Source: Candidatus Melainabacteria bacterium SSGW_16 (GTDB lineage Bacteria > Cyanobacteriota > Vampirovibrionia > 2-02-FULL-35-15). From it: 64,000 nt of DNA. Within the stretch, counting starts at the first letter, position 1; every line of letters starts with the position of its first letter. The position numbers were made by a program, and so were the translations under genes. The notes under the pieces are model-generated. The model did no database searches and was not told the DNA's origin. It worked only from the letters and a program-made list of their open reading frames with translations. The stretch lies in contig DUDS01000029.1 of assembly GCA_004769085.1 (NCBI GenBank), forward strand, positions 32,656-96,655. The letters are read 5' to 3'. This document shows positions 44,857 through 52,916 of this stretch, piece after piece.

Positions 44857-45384
44857 CTATGTAGAAGGACCGCTTGTTTGTCCTGCCTGAGTTATTTCAC
44901 CAGCACCCATTTCCTGTTCTGCATCTACCAATGCATCTGGTTGTGCTTCTGACTCAGTTTCAGCTTCAACAGTACCATCGCCTTCTTTTGCATCTCCTGA
45001 AACATCAGATACTCTTTTTCTGTTTGAAACCATTGCAATAGCTCCTGTAGCTGCCATAAATGTTGCACTAAAAGCACTTGCCATTGCCATTGCTACAGTT
45101 CCTGTAGCTGTCTGACTAACTGTTTGTGCACCTGATCTGACACCGGATTGTGAGGGTGTAGTTGTACCACCAGCTGAAGTTTGTGGTGCTGAACCTGGTG
45201 CTGCTACTGCATTAGCTATTGCAGGAGCGGCCGGTGTATTGGCCGTTGCCTGACCTAATGCTGCCTGTCTTGCTGACTGCGAATTTTGATTTGACTGGTT
45301 CGCCTGATTTGACTGACTCGTTTTTGCAGGGGGGGCAGTTACTCTTGTTGGAATATTTGTTAAATTTGAGGCTCCTAAATCCAT
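44857..45384 (-). CDS. Hypothetical Ala/Ser/Gln-rich protein with a hydrophobic segment
   Basis: Unrecognised 175-residue protein. Residues 1-85 are low-complexity (Ser, Gln, Asn, Ala, Pro, with SNQANQSNQNSQSARQ); residues about 92-120 (GTVAMAMASAFSATFMAATG) are a probable membrane segment followed by NRKR; the rest is acidic (EAETESEAQPDALVDAEQEM). No signal peptide. It could be a small single-span protein with an acidic cytosolic tail. Its codon use looks more G+C-rich than the neighbours because of Ala/Gly codons. It is the last gene before a divergent promoter region. Confidence 0.55.
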   Translation of the reverse strand: MDLGASNLTNIPTRVTAPPAKTSQSNQANQSNQNSQSARQAALGQATANTPAAPAIANAVAAPGSAPQTSAGGTTTPSQSGVRSGAQTVSQTATGTVAMAMASAFSATFMAATGAIAMVSNRKRVSDVSGDAKEGDGTVEAETESEAQPDALVDAEQEMGAGEITQAGQTSGPST

Positions 45385-45750
45385 AGCTTCTTCCTTATTA
45401 TGTACAAAGCACCTTTGCTTGGAAAAATGACATTTTTCACCAGTAATTATAGTCCATTTAATGTTTTAGGGGCTTTTTACAGGGGATTCTAAACCCAAAC
45501 TTAATGTAATTTCTAAATTTTTTACTTAATCTTAATATTTAAAGACTCAGACATCTTTTGAAGTTAACTAAGAGAGCCATCCCCTATCCAGTTAATTTTT
45601 TAATCATATTTACAGAAATCCCTGATTTTTTTACAAAGTCCATAAACCCTTAAGGTATTTTATCTAAGTTAAATTGTCTATTTTTGGATAGGGAGGGATC
45701 AATCCTGGGAATAAACCTAGCAGTTGTCATTTACAAATGAGGGACAAAAC
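45385..45750. other. 366-base divergent intergenic region
   Basis: No coding frame is convincing. It contains an imperfect inverted repeat, CATCCCCTATCCA (45579-45590 core) against TGGATAGGGAGGGATC (45685-45700), about 100 bases apart, directly upstream of the two-HTH regulator. A ribosome binding site GAGGGAC precedes the chosen ATG at 45751. Promoters for both flanking genes should lie here; no other feature could be seen. Confidence 0.5.
45579..45700. promoter_or_regulatory. Imperfect inverted repeat upstream of two-HTH regulator
   Basis: CCCCTATCCA near 45581-45590 faces TGGATAGGGAGGG near 45685-45697; about 12 of 16 positions pair with a small gap. The arms flank the 100 bases just above the regulator's start and could be operator half-sites or the base of a 5' leader hairpin. 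No third copy was found, and the match is short, so this is tentative. Confidence 0.3.
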
Positions 45751-46542
45751 ATGCAAGATAACAATAGCTATAACACAACAAAAGATTCAGTACAAATCTC
45801 AATTGCTCCGGACTTTCTTATTAAGTATAACCCTAGCAGAAAAAGGGTTCTCCAGCTCATAACAGCCGGATGGTCAAATGCCACAATTGCAGAAGATTTA
45901 AATTTTTCTACAAAGAATATAGAGTCGATTACAACAATGTTGATCCGGCTTGCAAAAATCCATGATGCAAATGGACATTTAAATCCAAGAGCTCGCCTGG
46001 TAGCAAAATGTTATTTTGCAAGAAAGCTAAAATACCATCCTTCCCAGGAACCACCAAATGAACTTCTATCAGAGGATCAAACAGCAACACTTCTTCTTGT
46101 TGCAGCAGGTTTATCAAATAAAACAATTGGCAGAATTCTTGGAATATCCGAAAAAACTGTTGAGAGCAGATTAAATAATCTATTTCTTCAGTTTGGCATA
46201 AATGCAAAAGCTAATAAAATCATTAATCCAAGACTAAGACTTATAGCAGTTACTAATTCCAGGATGAATATTACACCTGAAGTATTTGATGAAATATGGC
46301 AAAAGACCAATAATGTAGACCTTGAACAGGTAGTAAATAATCCACAGGAATTGAGAGAAAGTGTATTAAAGATGGCTGCAAAACTTGTAGAAGAAGCTCC
46401 AAAGCACAGGGACAATGCACACAGAGAACTTATGTTCCAGCAAAGAGCTACTCAACAGACATTTATCAATCCTTCGCACATACAAAATGTGTACAACAGA
46501 CTGAACAATCCAAATCCATCAGAACGTGAACACTTAAAATAA
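45751..46542 (+). CDS. DNA-binding regulator with two LuxR-type HTH units
   Basis: A 263-residue protein from the ATG at 45751 (RBS GAGG about eight bases before; the frame also opens from a TTG at 45724). It holds two related units: residues about 28-85 (RKRVLQLITAGWSNATIAED, then STKNIESITTML) and about 105-166 (LSEDQTATLLLVAAGLSNKT, then SEKTVESRLNNLF). Each resembles a LuxR C-terminal HTH, and each is followed by a matching NPRxRLxA tail (LNPRARLVAKCY; INPRLRLIAVTN), so the repeated block is about 75 residues. No receiver or sensor domain is present. The rest (about 170-263) is helical. It could bind as an internal dimer. Function unknown. Confidence 0.75.
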   Translation: MQDNNSYNTTKDSVQISIAPDFLIKYNPSRKRVLQLITAGWSNATIAEDLNFSTKNIESITTMLIRLAKIHDANGHLNPRARLVAKCYFARKLKYHPSQEPPNELLSEDQTATLLLVAAGLSNKTIGRILGISEKTVESRLNNLFLQFGINAKANKIINPRLRLIAVTNSRMNITPEVFDEIWQKTNNVDLEQVVNNPQELRESVLKMAAKLVEEAPKHRDNAHRELMFQQRATQQTFINPSHIQNVYNRLNNPNPSEREHLK

Positions 46543-46544
46543 TT

Positions 46545-46686
46545 ATTTCTGTCTACCGCCCTCCTCGCTCATTCTTCGCTTGTCTGGCTTTGCAATGTGC
46601 ATTTGGAACGTCCTCTTGCTACATTGCTCAGATTTTACCGAATAAATCGGATAAAATCTTACCTTTTAAATAGCTTATTCAGAAAT
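46545..46686. repeat. Structured intergenic element, type B copy 1
   Basis: Bounded by ATTTCTG/CAGAAAT (46545-46551, 46680-46686). It contains TACCGCCCTCCTCGCTCATT and CTTCGCTTGTCTGGCTTTGC, nearly identical to 49641-49680, and a tail hairpin AGATTTTA-CCGA / TCGG-A-TAAAATCT around ATAAA at 46630-46659. It lies between the two-HTH regulator and the convergent rsmE, just before a terminator. Confidence 0.8.
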
Positions 46687-46744
46687 GTTAGCCTAGCTAG
46701 ATAGTAACAAACAATTCTTACTCAAAAGTAAGATGACAACAACT

Positions 46745-46776
46745 AAACCCGATGGGTAAAACCTCTCGGGTTTTTT
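46745..46776 (+). terminator. Rho-independent terminator
   Basis: Stem AAACCCGA (46745-46752) and TCGGGTTT (46766-46773), loop of 13 bases, followed by a T run on the plus strand (46771-46776). It lies about 200 bases after the two-HTH regulator, beyond the type B element, and ends at the stop of the convergent rsmE. Confidence 0.75.
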
Positions 46777-47545
46777 ATCTTAAATCGTTAAAATAAAAAA
46801 ATAATATTCCAGATATTACCATCCCTACAGTTTCTGCTCTGTAAATCCTCTTGCCAAGACTAACTGAAGTAAATCCGCTTGAAAGGCTAAGTTTCACTTC
46901 GTCTTCAGTAAAACCACCTTCAGGACCTATCAAAATAAGAACTTTATGGACTTTAGTCTGCAAACTGTTTAAGACTTCTTTTATTCCGTTTGTCTGGGAT
47001 CTTTCAAGGCAAACAAGTTTTAAATCATATTCAGAGAGATTTTGTCTGCATAGTTCTTCAATTGAAACAATGTTTTTAACCATGGGAATCATACCGCGTT
47101 CTGATTGTTCGGCTGCATCCCTTACAATTTTCTGAAATCGCTGTACTCGATTTTCAAGCTCTAGTGGTGAGCCATTTCCCTCAACCCTGACAACTGTTCT
47201 TGAAGTTATTACAGGAATAAATTCACTGATTCCAACTTCAATGTTTTTTTGTAATGCAAAGTCAAACTTTGGACCTTTAAGAAGAGACTGTGCAATTGTA
47301 ATTTTTAAGTCAGGTTCAGTATTTACTGAGCGGCGGCTTAAGAGCCTGCATTGAATAGCTCGGGAAAAGAACGATGCAATCTGTGCGTTATATATAAGTC
47401 CACTGCCATCAAGCAAAACAATCTGATCATTTTCCCTGAGCCGTAACACTCTGGAGATTTTATAAGTTTGATCAGAATCAGCAATAGTAGCTTTTTTTTC
47501 CTGCCAGTTTATCTGATGTGGATTAATAAAAAACCTGTGACTCAT
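46775..47545 (-). CDS. rsmE: 16S rRNA (uracil-1498-N3)-methyltransferase RsmE
   Basis: SPOUT-class methyltransferase. The 256-residue protein has a PUA-like N-terminal part (SHRFFINPHQI, YKISRVLRLRENDQIVLLDG), SLLKGPKFDFALQKNIEVGI, and the knot LILIGPEGGFTEDEV followed by SLGKRIYRAETVGMVISGIL. It modifies helix 44 of 16S rRNA in the assembled 30S. It follows the YyaL-like gene by 29 bases on the same strand. RsmE families usually have R-x-E-T-A at the end; here RAETVGM, a mild variation. Confidence 0.94.
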   Translation of the reverse strand: MSHRFFINPHQINWQEKKATIADSDQTYKISRVLRLRENDQIVLLDGSGLIYNAQIASFFSRAIQCRLLSRRSVNTEPDLKITIAQSLLKGPKFDFALQKNIEVGISEFIPVITSRTVVRVEGNGSPLELENRVQRFQKIVRDAAEQSERGMIPMVKNIVSIEELCRQNLSEYDLKLVCLERSQTNGIKEVLNSLQTKVHKVLILIGPEGGFTEDEVKLSLSSGFTSVSLGKRIYRAETVGMVISGILFFYFNDLR

Positions 47546-47574
47546 AAAAATATACCTTTTATAAATTTAACATC

Positions 47575-49635
47575 TTATTTCAGTAACTCATGTTTAACCA
47601 GCTCATCAATACTTGAAACTGGAAGACTACATTTATAATCCCTGCAAACATAAACAGTACATTTAGCATTAACAGGTGAATATTTATCTGTAAAGCTGGC
47701 AATATCACTAATCCCGTTATCATTACTACTATCCTTAAAAAGGATTACAGCATTAGGAAGAAACTGGTTATTTAAATAATTTAATATTGATATTGTTTCA
47801 TCAGATGTAGGAGAACCAACAACTACAATTTCACAGCCTGCACCGATAATACAATCCAGGGCTGATAAAAGAAAAGTATATCCAATAGGTACTTTTTTCA
47901 CATTATAAGAAAAAGTTGACATTATTTTTAAAGCTTTGTTCTTTAACTCTATATCCCCTGTAATAGAAACAATCTTATACATATTAAGCATTGAAACAGA
48001 ATTAGACGAAGGAATTGCACCATCATGACTATCCTTCATACGAACAATAAGTTCATTGTCGTTTTTGGAAGTAAAGTAAAAACCTCCTGCATCCTCATCC
48101 CAGAAATTATTTATTAACACATTATTTAGTTCAATTGCATGTTTTAGATATTTAGTTTCAAATGTTGACTGATACAACTCAAGTAATCCCCAGACAAAAA
48201 ACGCATAATCATCAGCATAGCCTGGTATTTTTACTTCCTTATCACGATACATATGAAATAAGACTTTATCTTTGTACATTGTTGAAAGTATAAAATCTGC
48301 CGCCTTTTTTGCAGTTTCAGTAAATAATGGTTCATTTAAAACTCTGCCTGCCTTTGAAAAAGAAGCTATCATTAATCCATTCCAGCTGGTTAAAACCTTA
48401 TCGTCCTTATGAGGGTGGATTCTTAATTCTCTATTTTTAAAAAGTTTTTCTCTTATAGAATTAAGAGTTTTTTGATTAGTTAAATCTATCTCTTTACTGA
48501 TTATTATATTTTTACCAGTTTTTCCGTGGCTTGCTTCATCAGTATAGTTGCCGTCTTTATCAATATGGAAACATTCAGAGAATAACTTCATTTCTTCTGC
48601 ATTGAGTACCCCGGATATTTCATCATAACCCCATGTATAGAATTTTCCTTCTTCACCTTCACTGTCTGCATCTTCAGCAGAATAAAATGCACCTTCAGGA
48701 GAGGTCATATCCCGGAGAACATACGAACAAATCTCTTTTGTAATTTTTGAGTAAAATGGATTTTTTGTAATCTGATAGGTTTCAGTAAAAGCATAAGAAA
48801 TCATTGCTTGGTCATAAAGCATCTTTTCAAAATGAGGCAGCACCCATTCTGCATCGGTTGAATATCTATGAAATCCAAAACCAATATGATCATAAATACC
48901 ACCTGATGCCATCTTTTGAAGAGTCTTTTCCACCATATCCAGAGCTTTTTTATTTTTTGTTCTTTTCCAGTATCGCAAAAGCAACAGCAGATTATGTGGA
49001 CTAGGAAATTTAGGAGCTGTTCCAAATCCACCATTTGTTTCATCGAAAATTGAACTTAATTGTTTATAAGCAATCTCAATTTCACTGATTTCCAATTGAT
49101 CACCAGGTCGTTCTGATGAATATTCAGAAAGCATTTTTGTAATGTTTTCAGCAGAAGCAAGGGCATCACCATGGTTATTTTTCCATACATCCACAATTTT
49201 CGGAATAAGATCCATCATTCCAGTTCTTCCATACATACTTCTTTTAGGGAAATATGTTCCTGCAAAAAATGGTTTTTTATCAGGAGTCATAATGATTGTC
49301 AGAGGCCATCCGCCACTGCCTGTAAGCACCTGGCAGACAGTCATATAAACACTGTCAATATCAGGTCGTTCCTCACGGTCAACTTTTATTGAAATTAAAT
49401 TTTCATTTAAAAGTCTTGCCACTTCAGAATCTTCAAATGACTCTTTTTCCATTACATGACACCAGTGACATGTGGAATAACCTATAGATAAAAAAATGGA
49501 TTTGTTTTCTTTCCTGGCTGTTTCAAAAGCTTCATCAGACCACGAATACCACTCAACCGGATTATAGGCATGTTGAAGAAGATATGGACTTTTTTCCCTA
49601 ATCAGTCTGTTTGGTTTCTTATTTTTAGTGTTAAT
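47575..49635 (-). CDS. Thioredoxin-fold YyaL/DUF255 (spermatogenesis-associated protein 20-like) with non-ATG start
   Basis: Large cytosolic protein with an N-terminal thioredoxin-like DUF255 domain and an (alpha/alpha)6 barrel resembling N-acylglucosamine 2-epimerases. The first ATG is at 49452, but the same frame continues 61 codons upstream with conserved family sequence: [44 protein letters not shown] (the C-x2-C motif). That stretch has no ATG, GTG or TTG; an in-frame TAA is at 49639-49641, and the first candidate is an ATT at 49635, preceded at about nine bases by GAGGAAGG. With it the length is 686 residues, typical of the family. The upstream DNA is the type B repeat (49638-49741). 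Function in the family is poorly known. Confidence 0.82.
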   Translation of the reverse strand: MNTKNKKPNRLIREKSPYLLQHAYNPVEWYSWSDEAFETARKENKSIFLSIGYSTCHWCHVMEKESFEDSEVARLLNENLISIKVDREERPDIDSVYMTVCQVLTGSGGWPLTIIMTPDKKPFFAGTYFPKRSMYGRTGMMDLIPKIVDVWKNNHGDALASAENITKMLSEYSSERPGDQLEISEIEIAYKQLSSIFDETNGGFGTAPKFPSPHNLLLLLRYWKRTKNKKALDMVEKTLQKMASGGIYDHIGFGFHRYSTDAEWVLPHFEKMLYDQAMISYAFTETYQITKNPFYSKITKEICSYVLRDMTSPEGAFYSAEDADSEGEEGKFYTWGYDEISGVLNAEEMKLFSECFHIDKDGNYTDEASHGKTGKNIIISKEIDLTNQKTLNSIREKLFKNRELRIHPHKDDKVLTSWNGLMIASFSKAGRVLNEPLFTETAKKAADFILSTMYKDKVLFHMYRDKEVKIPGYADDYAFFVWGLLELYQSTFETKYLKHAIELNNVLINNFWDEDAGGFYFTSKNDNELIVRMKDSHDGAIPSSNSVSMLNMYKIVSITGDIELKNKALKIMSTFSYNVKKVPIGYTFLLSALDCIIGAGCEIVVVGSPTSDETISILNYLNNQFLPNAVILFKDSSNDNGISDIASFTDKYSPVNAKCTVYVCRDYKCSLPVSSIDELVKHELLK

Positions 49636-49637
49636 TA

Positions 49638-49741
49638 CTTACCGCCTTCCTCGCTCATTCTTCGCTTGTCGGCTTTGCAAAGTGCTCACAGTCTACCACT
49701 TGTAATATTATACAGATTTTGACGAATGAATCGTCAAAACC
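49638..49741. repeat. Structured intergenic element, type B copy 2
   Basis: TACCGCCTTCCTCGCTCATT then CTTCGCTTGTCGGCTTTGCA (49641-49680) closely matches 46555-46595. The tail hairpin AGATTTTGACGA / TCGTCAAAACCT around ATGAA is at about 49714-49742. In minus orientation its edge supplies GAGGAAGG and a seven-codon open frame (MSEEGGK) whose TAA overlaps the ATT proposed as start of the YyaL-like gene. Confidence 0.8.
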
Positions 49742-49816
49742 TTTCCATGTTGACTGCTTACTGATAGATTATCGTGATAGCTGATTAGTTGCTTTTAGTG
49801 TTTGTATTCCCCATAC

Positions 49817-51202
49817 TTATACCGGGGCAAGCCTGGCAGTAAAGTGTCCAAGATAAGCCGCCATCTCAAGTATTTTCAAGCCTTGAATAGAATTTTTATT
49901 TTTTGCAAGTTCTCCAAGAACTTCAATAACATAGTCCATGTGGCTCTGAGTATAAACTCTGCGAGGAACAGCCAGTCTTACAAGTTCCATAGGAGCTGGA
50001 AGGATTTTCCCGTTCCCGGGATCCTTCTTCCCGAACATTAAACTACCAATCTCACACGATCTGATTCCACCTTCAAGATATAAAGCACAAACCAGTGCCT
50101 GACCCGGAAGGTTCTCAGAGTCAATCTGAGGTAAAAATTTCTTCGCATCTACATAAACAGCATGTCCTCCTGGCGGTTCAATAATAGGAATACCATGCCT
50201 CTTCAAGCCTTCACCTAAATATGCCACTGATTTAATTCTATACTTAAGATATTCTTCATCTAAGACTTCCTTTAAACCCTGAGCCATTGCTTCAAGATCT
50301 CTCCCTGCAAGCCCTCCATAGGTAGGGAACCCCTCTCCAAGTATTTCAACCTCTCTTGCTTTTTTTGCCCACTCTGTATTATTCATTGCAAAAAATCCAC
50401 CAATATTTACCAAAGCATCTTTTTTAGCACTCATCAAGCAGCCGTCTGTATATGAAAACATTTCCTTTGCAATCTGAACTGTAGATTTATTCGCATATCC
50501 AGCTTCACAAAGTTTTATAAAATAAACATTCTCAGCAAATCTTGCAGCATCCAGGAAAAGCGGTATTTTATTCTGACGACAAATCCTGCTTACTTCTTTA
50601 ATATTATTCATTGAAACAGGCTGACCACCAAGAGAGTTGTTTGTAACAGTCAGAATTACAAGAGGAATGTTTTTTGCACCCTTCTCTTTAATAGTTTTTT
50701 CAAGCAAAACAGTATCCATATCTCCTTTAAATAAAGCTGGTTTAGAAAAATCAAAAGCATTACTTACAGGTAAATCTATAGCCTGTGCACCAGTAGCTTC
50801 TGCATTTGCCCTGGTAGTATCAAAATGGCTGTTAGCAATAAAGCATTTGTCCTTCCCGCCGATTATTGAAAAAAGTATTCTTTCAGCAGCTCTTCCCTGA
50901 TGTGTAGGGATTACTTCCTTATAACCTGTTAAATCCTTAACTACCTTTTCAAATGTATAAAAACTTCTGGCACCAGCATAAGATTCATCACCACGCATAA
51001 TTCCTGACCACTGCTCTGAAGACATTGCAGCAGTGCCAGAATCAGTAAGCAAATCAATAAGAACTTTATCTGCAGGAATTTTAAAAAGATTATATTCAGA
51101 TTCCTTTAATACTTTTTTCCTTTCTTCATAATCAGTAAACCCAAGCGGTTCAATTGACTTTATCTTAAAAGGTTCAATAATTGTCTTCCATTTCCAGCTC
51201 AT
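49817..51202 (-). CDS. tnaA: Tryptophanase (beta-eliminating lyase)
   Basis: PLP-dependent lyase of 461 residues in the tryptophanase/tyrosine phenol-lyase family. It has LIDLLTDSGTAAMSSEQWSG, GDESYAGARSFY, PTHQGRAAERILF, LTVTNNSLGGQPVSM, FLDAARFAEN, and the PLP lysine region FSYTDGCLMSAKKDALVNIG. Near the end it reads GIRSCEIGS; tryptophanases have GIRAVEIGS-type sequence there with Ile, while tyrosine phenol-lyases have an Arg (SMERG). This favours tryptophan as substrate, releasing indole, pyruvate and ammonia. No TnaC-like leader or tnaB permease is adjacent. Activity on tyrosine is not excluded. Confidence 0.88.
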   Translation of the reverse strand: MSWKWKTIIEPFKIKSIEPLGFTDYEERKKVLKESEYNLFKIPADKVLIDLLTDSGTAAMSSEQWSGIMRGDESYAGARSFYTFEKVVKDLTGYKEVIPTHQGRAAERILFSIIGGKDKCFIANSHFDTTRANAEATGAQAIDLPVSNAFDFSKPALFKGDMDTVLLEKTIKEKGAKNIPLVILTVTNNSLGGQPVSMNNIKEVSRICRQNKIPLFLDAARFAENVYFIKLCEAGYANKSTVQIAKEMFSYTDGCLMSAKKDALVNIGGFFAMNNTEWAKKAREVEILGEGFPTYGGLAGRDLEAMAQGLKEVLDEEYLKYRIKSVAYLGEGLKRHGIPIIEPPGGHAVYVDAKKFLPQIDSENLPGQALVCALYLEGGIRSCEIGSLMFGKKDPGNGKILPAPMELVRLAVPRRVYTQSHMDYVIEVLGELAKNKNSIQGLKILEMAAYLGHFTARLAPV

Positions 51203-51240
51203 AGAAAAATTTCTTTGTTAGTAAAAATTATACTTCAAAA

Positions 51241-51314
51241 TCGGGAAGACAGGATTTGAACCTGCGGCCTTCCGCACCCGAAACGGACGCTCTACCAAGC
51301 TGAGCTACTTCCCG
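51241..51314 (-). tRNA. tRNA-Pro (anticodon CGG)
   Basis: Full cloverleaf of 74 nt on the minus strand. Acceptor CGGGAAG/CTTCCCG is perfect; D arm GCTCAGCTTGGTAGAGC; anticodon stem TCCGT/GCGGA with loop TTCGGGT gives CGG, reading CCG; T arm GCAGG-TTCAAAT-CCTGT. Discriminator A; CCA is not encoded. It lies in the 146-base gap between the divergent tnaA and GNAT genes. Confidence 0.95.
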
Positions 51315-51348
51315 ATACAAATGAACAGTAATATATAATATCAGTGTT

Positions 51349-51831
51349 ATGGAAAATGAGCTATTACAAGACAAATTAAAGATAGAACCTGCCGCCGAAA
51401 AAGACTGGGTAGAGATCTTACAGCTCTTAGAAGAAAATGATTTAATTTTCTGGTTTACAGGAAACGAGTCGAGTAAAAATTTTTATATTGGAAAAGATAT
51501 TGAAAATAAGAAAATTGTTTGTTGTTTTTCAATTGAATTTGAAGATACAATTGGTGTCTTAAAATCATTTGCTATTAGTAAAAAGCTCCAGGGAAAAGGA
51601 ATCGGGAAATACGTTGTAAATAATAATCTTGAAAGATTATGTCAACAACTTGGCATTAAAAAACTTTATGCTGCTTCAATTGAAGCTCCACAATTCTGGG
51701 CAAAAACTATATTTAAAGAAATTGAAAGAAGTGAAATTAAAGATGATTATTTTTTAAAGTATCTCGATAACTTTTGCGATAAAGTTTCAAACTATTTTGA
51801 AAAAACTCACTACTTCCTTTTAAAGAGCTAA
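51349..51831 (+). CDS. GNAT family acetyltransferase
   Basis: A 160-residue protein with the acetyl-CoA binding motif of the GNAT fold, KKLQGKGIGKYVVNNNL (Q-x-x-G-x-G, about residues 83-99), preceded by the strand GVLKSFAISKK and followed by GIKKLYAAS. The N-terminal strand-helix KIEPAAEKDWVEILQLLEEN is also typical. Substrate unknown. The spacing (one base from the convergent OmpR-type gene) suggests compact packing only. Confidence 0.85.
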   Translation: MENELLQDKLKIEPAAEKDWVEILQLLEENDLIFWFTGNESSKNFYIGKDIENKKIVCCFSIEFEDTIGVLKSFAISKKLQGKGIGKYVVNNNLERLCQQLGIKKLYAASIEAPQFWAKTIFKEIERSEIKDDYFLKYLDNFCDKVSNYFEKTHYFLLKS

Positions 51832-51832
51832 C

Positions 51833-52600
51833 TTAATCCATTAATTCATCTTCATTTGCGCCCTTGTGATCTGCTTTTAAAATATACCCAACACCTCTTA
51901 CAGTATGTATAAGCCTTCCGCCACCAAGCTCTTCAAGTTTTGTCCGTAAGTATCTTACATATACTTCTATAACATTTGACTCACCAATAAAGTTATATCC
52001 CCATACCTTATCAAAAATAAATTCTCTTGTTAAAGCCTGCTCAGGATAAAGCATAAAGAGCCTGAGTAAAGCAAATTCTTTAGCTCTTAAATCAAGTGCA
52101 GAACTTGATTTCTTAGCAATCCTGCCAAATTGATCAAGCCATAAATCCTTATACTGAAGAACCCCATCTATTGACTGTGGTTTTCTTCTTATAACTGCTC
52201 TGATTCTAGCCAGTAATTCTTCGGTAGCAAAAGGTTTTGTAAGGAAATCATCTGCACCACTATCAAGGCTTATTACCTTGTCTGAAAGGGTATCTTTCCC
52301 GGTAAGAACAATTACAGGTACATCATTACCATCAGATCTTATTCTTCTTGTAACTTCAAGTCCGTCAATTTCAGGCAGCATCCAGTCAAGAATAATCAGA
52401 TCAGGTTTAAACGTTTCAATTTTCTCCAGGGCTTCTTTACCGTTTTTTGCTATATCAACTTGATATCCTTCATAGCTAAGTTCCAGTTCAATAAGCCTGG
52501 CTACCTGGCTTTCATCCTCTACTATTAATACTTTTAACTGTCTTCCAGCAAGTTCTATATTGTGAAAATCACCGTTTCTGCTTTCTGTTCTTGTTGCCAT
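51833..52600 (-). CDS. OmpR/PhoB-family response regulator (no adjacent kinase)
   Basis: A 255-residue regulator. The receiver domain (about residues 22-140) starts LKVLIVEDESQVARLIELEL, has the phosphorylated Asp in LIILDWMLPEIDG, and VIVLTGKDTL with the conserved Thr and GADDFLTKPF with the Lys. The C-terminal winged helix (about 150-245) has LDLRAKEFALLRLF, and VWGYNFIGESNVIEVYVRYL with the recognition helix, then HTVRGVGYIL. No histidine kinase is adjacent, so it is an orphan here, reminiscent of RpaA/RpaB-like regulators of Cyanobacteria but not assigned. It has an unusual polar N-terminal extension of about 20 residues. Confidence 0.95.
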   Translation of the reverse strand: MATRTESRNGDFHNIELAGRQLKVLIVEDESQVARLIELELSYEGYQVDIAKNGKEALEKIETFKPDLIILDWMLPEIDGLEVTRRIRSDGNDVPVIVLTGKDTLSDKVISLDSGADDFLTKPFATEELLARIRAVIRRKPQSIDGVLQYKDLWLDQFGRIAKKSSSALDLRAKEFALLRLFMLYPEQALTREFIFDKVWGYNFIGESNVIEVYVRYLRTKLEELGGGRLIHTVRGVGYILKADHKGANEDELMD

Positions 52601-52916
52601 AGCTGGAATCCGACTTTCTGATTTTTACTTGTTCATTACCTTAAACAGATTTAATATTATGCACATAAATGTTTACCAAAAATTAAGCTTTCTAGGGTTA
52701 CTTACCTCAAAGATTATAATTTTTCACATTTTTTTTGTGAGTCCCGGGATATCATACCCTAGAAAAATTACAGATATTTAACATTGAGCATTAACTTAAT
52801 AAATGAACAAGTAGAAATACTTACGATTAGAACCGATTATCAAATAATTTTAAGAAATAGCCCTAAGGGTTATATCTACTAATTACTATTTTATTTAATG
52901 TATTTGTTAAAGCAAA
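52601..52916. other. 316-base divergent region between regulator and phosphohexomutase
   Basis: No open frame of note. It has a perfect 10-bp inverted repeat TTTCTAGGGT (52689-52698) and ACCCTAGAAA (52756-52765), enclosing a small TCACA/TGTGA palindrome around 52727-52742. Promoters for both divergent genes should be here. The rest is AT-rich without other signal I could name. Confidence 0.5.
52689..52765. promoter_or_regulatory. Inverted repeat upstream of the OmpR-type regulator
   Basis: Arms TTTCTAGGGT and ACCCTAGAAA are perfect and 57 bases apart, 89 bases above the regulator start. Inside is TCACA-N6-TGTGA. Could be an operator pair for autoregulation or a transcript hairpin; the sequence does not decide between them. 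Confidence 0.4.

Noticed and set aside
45724..45750. TTG start for the two-HTH regulator
   Set aside because: The ATG at 45751 has a better-placed ribosome binding site and keeps both HTH blocks.
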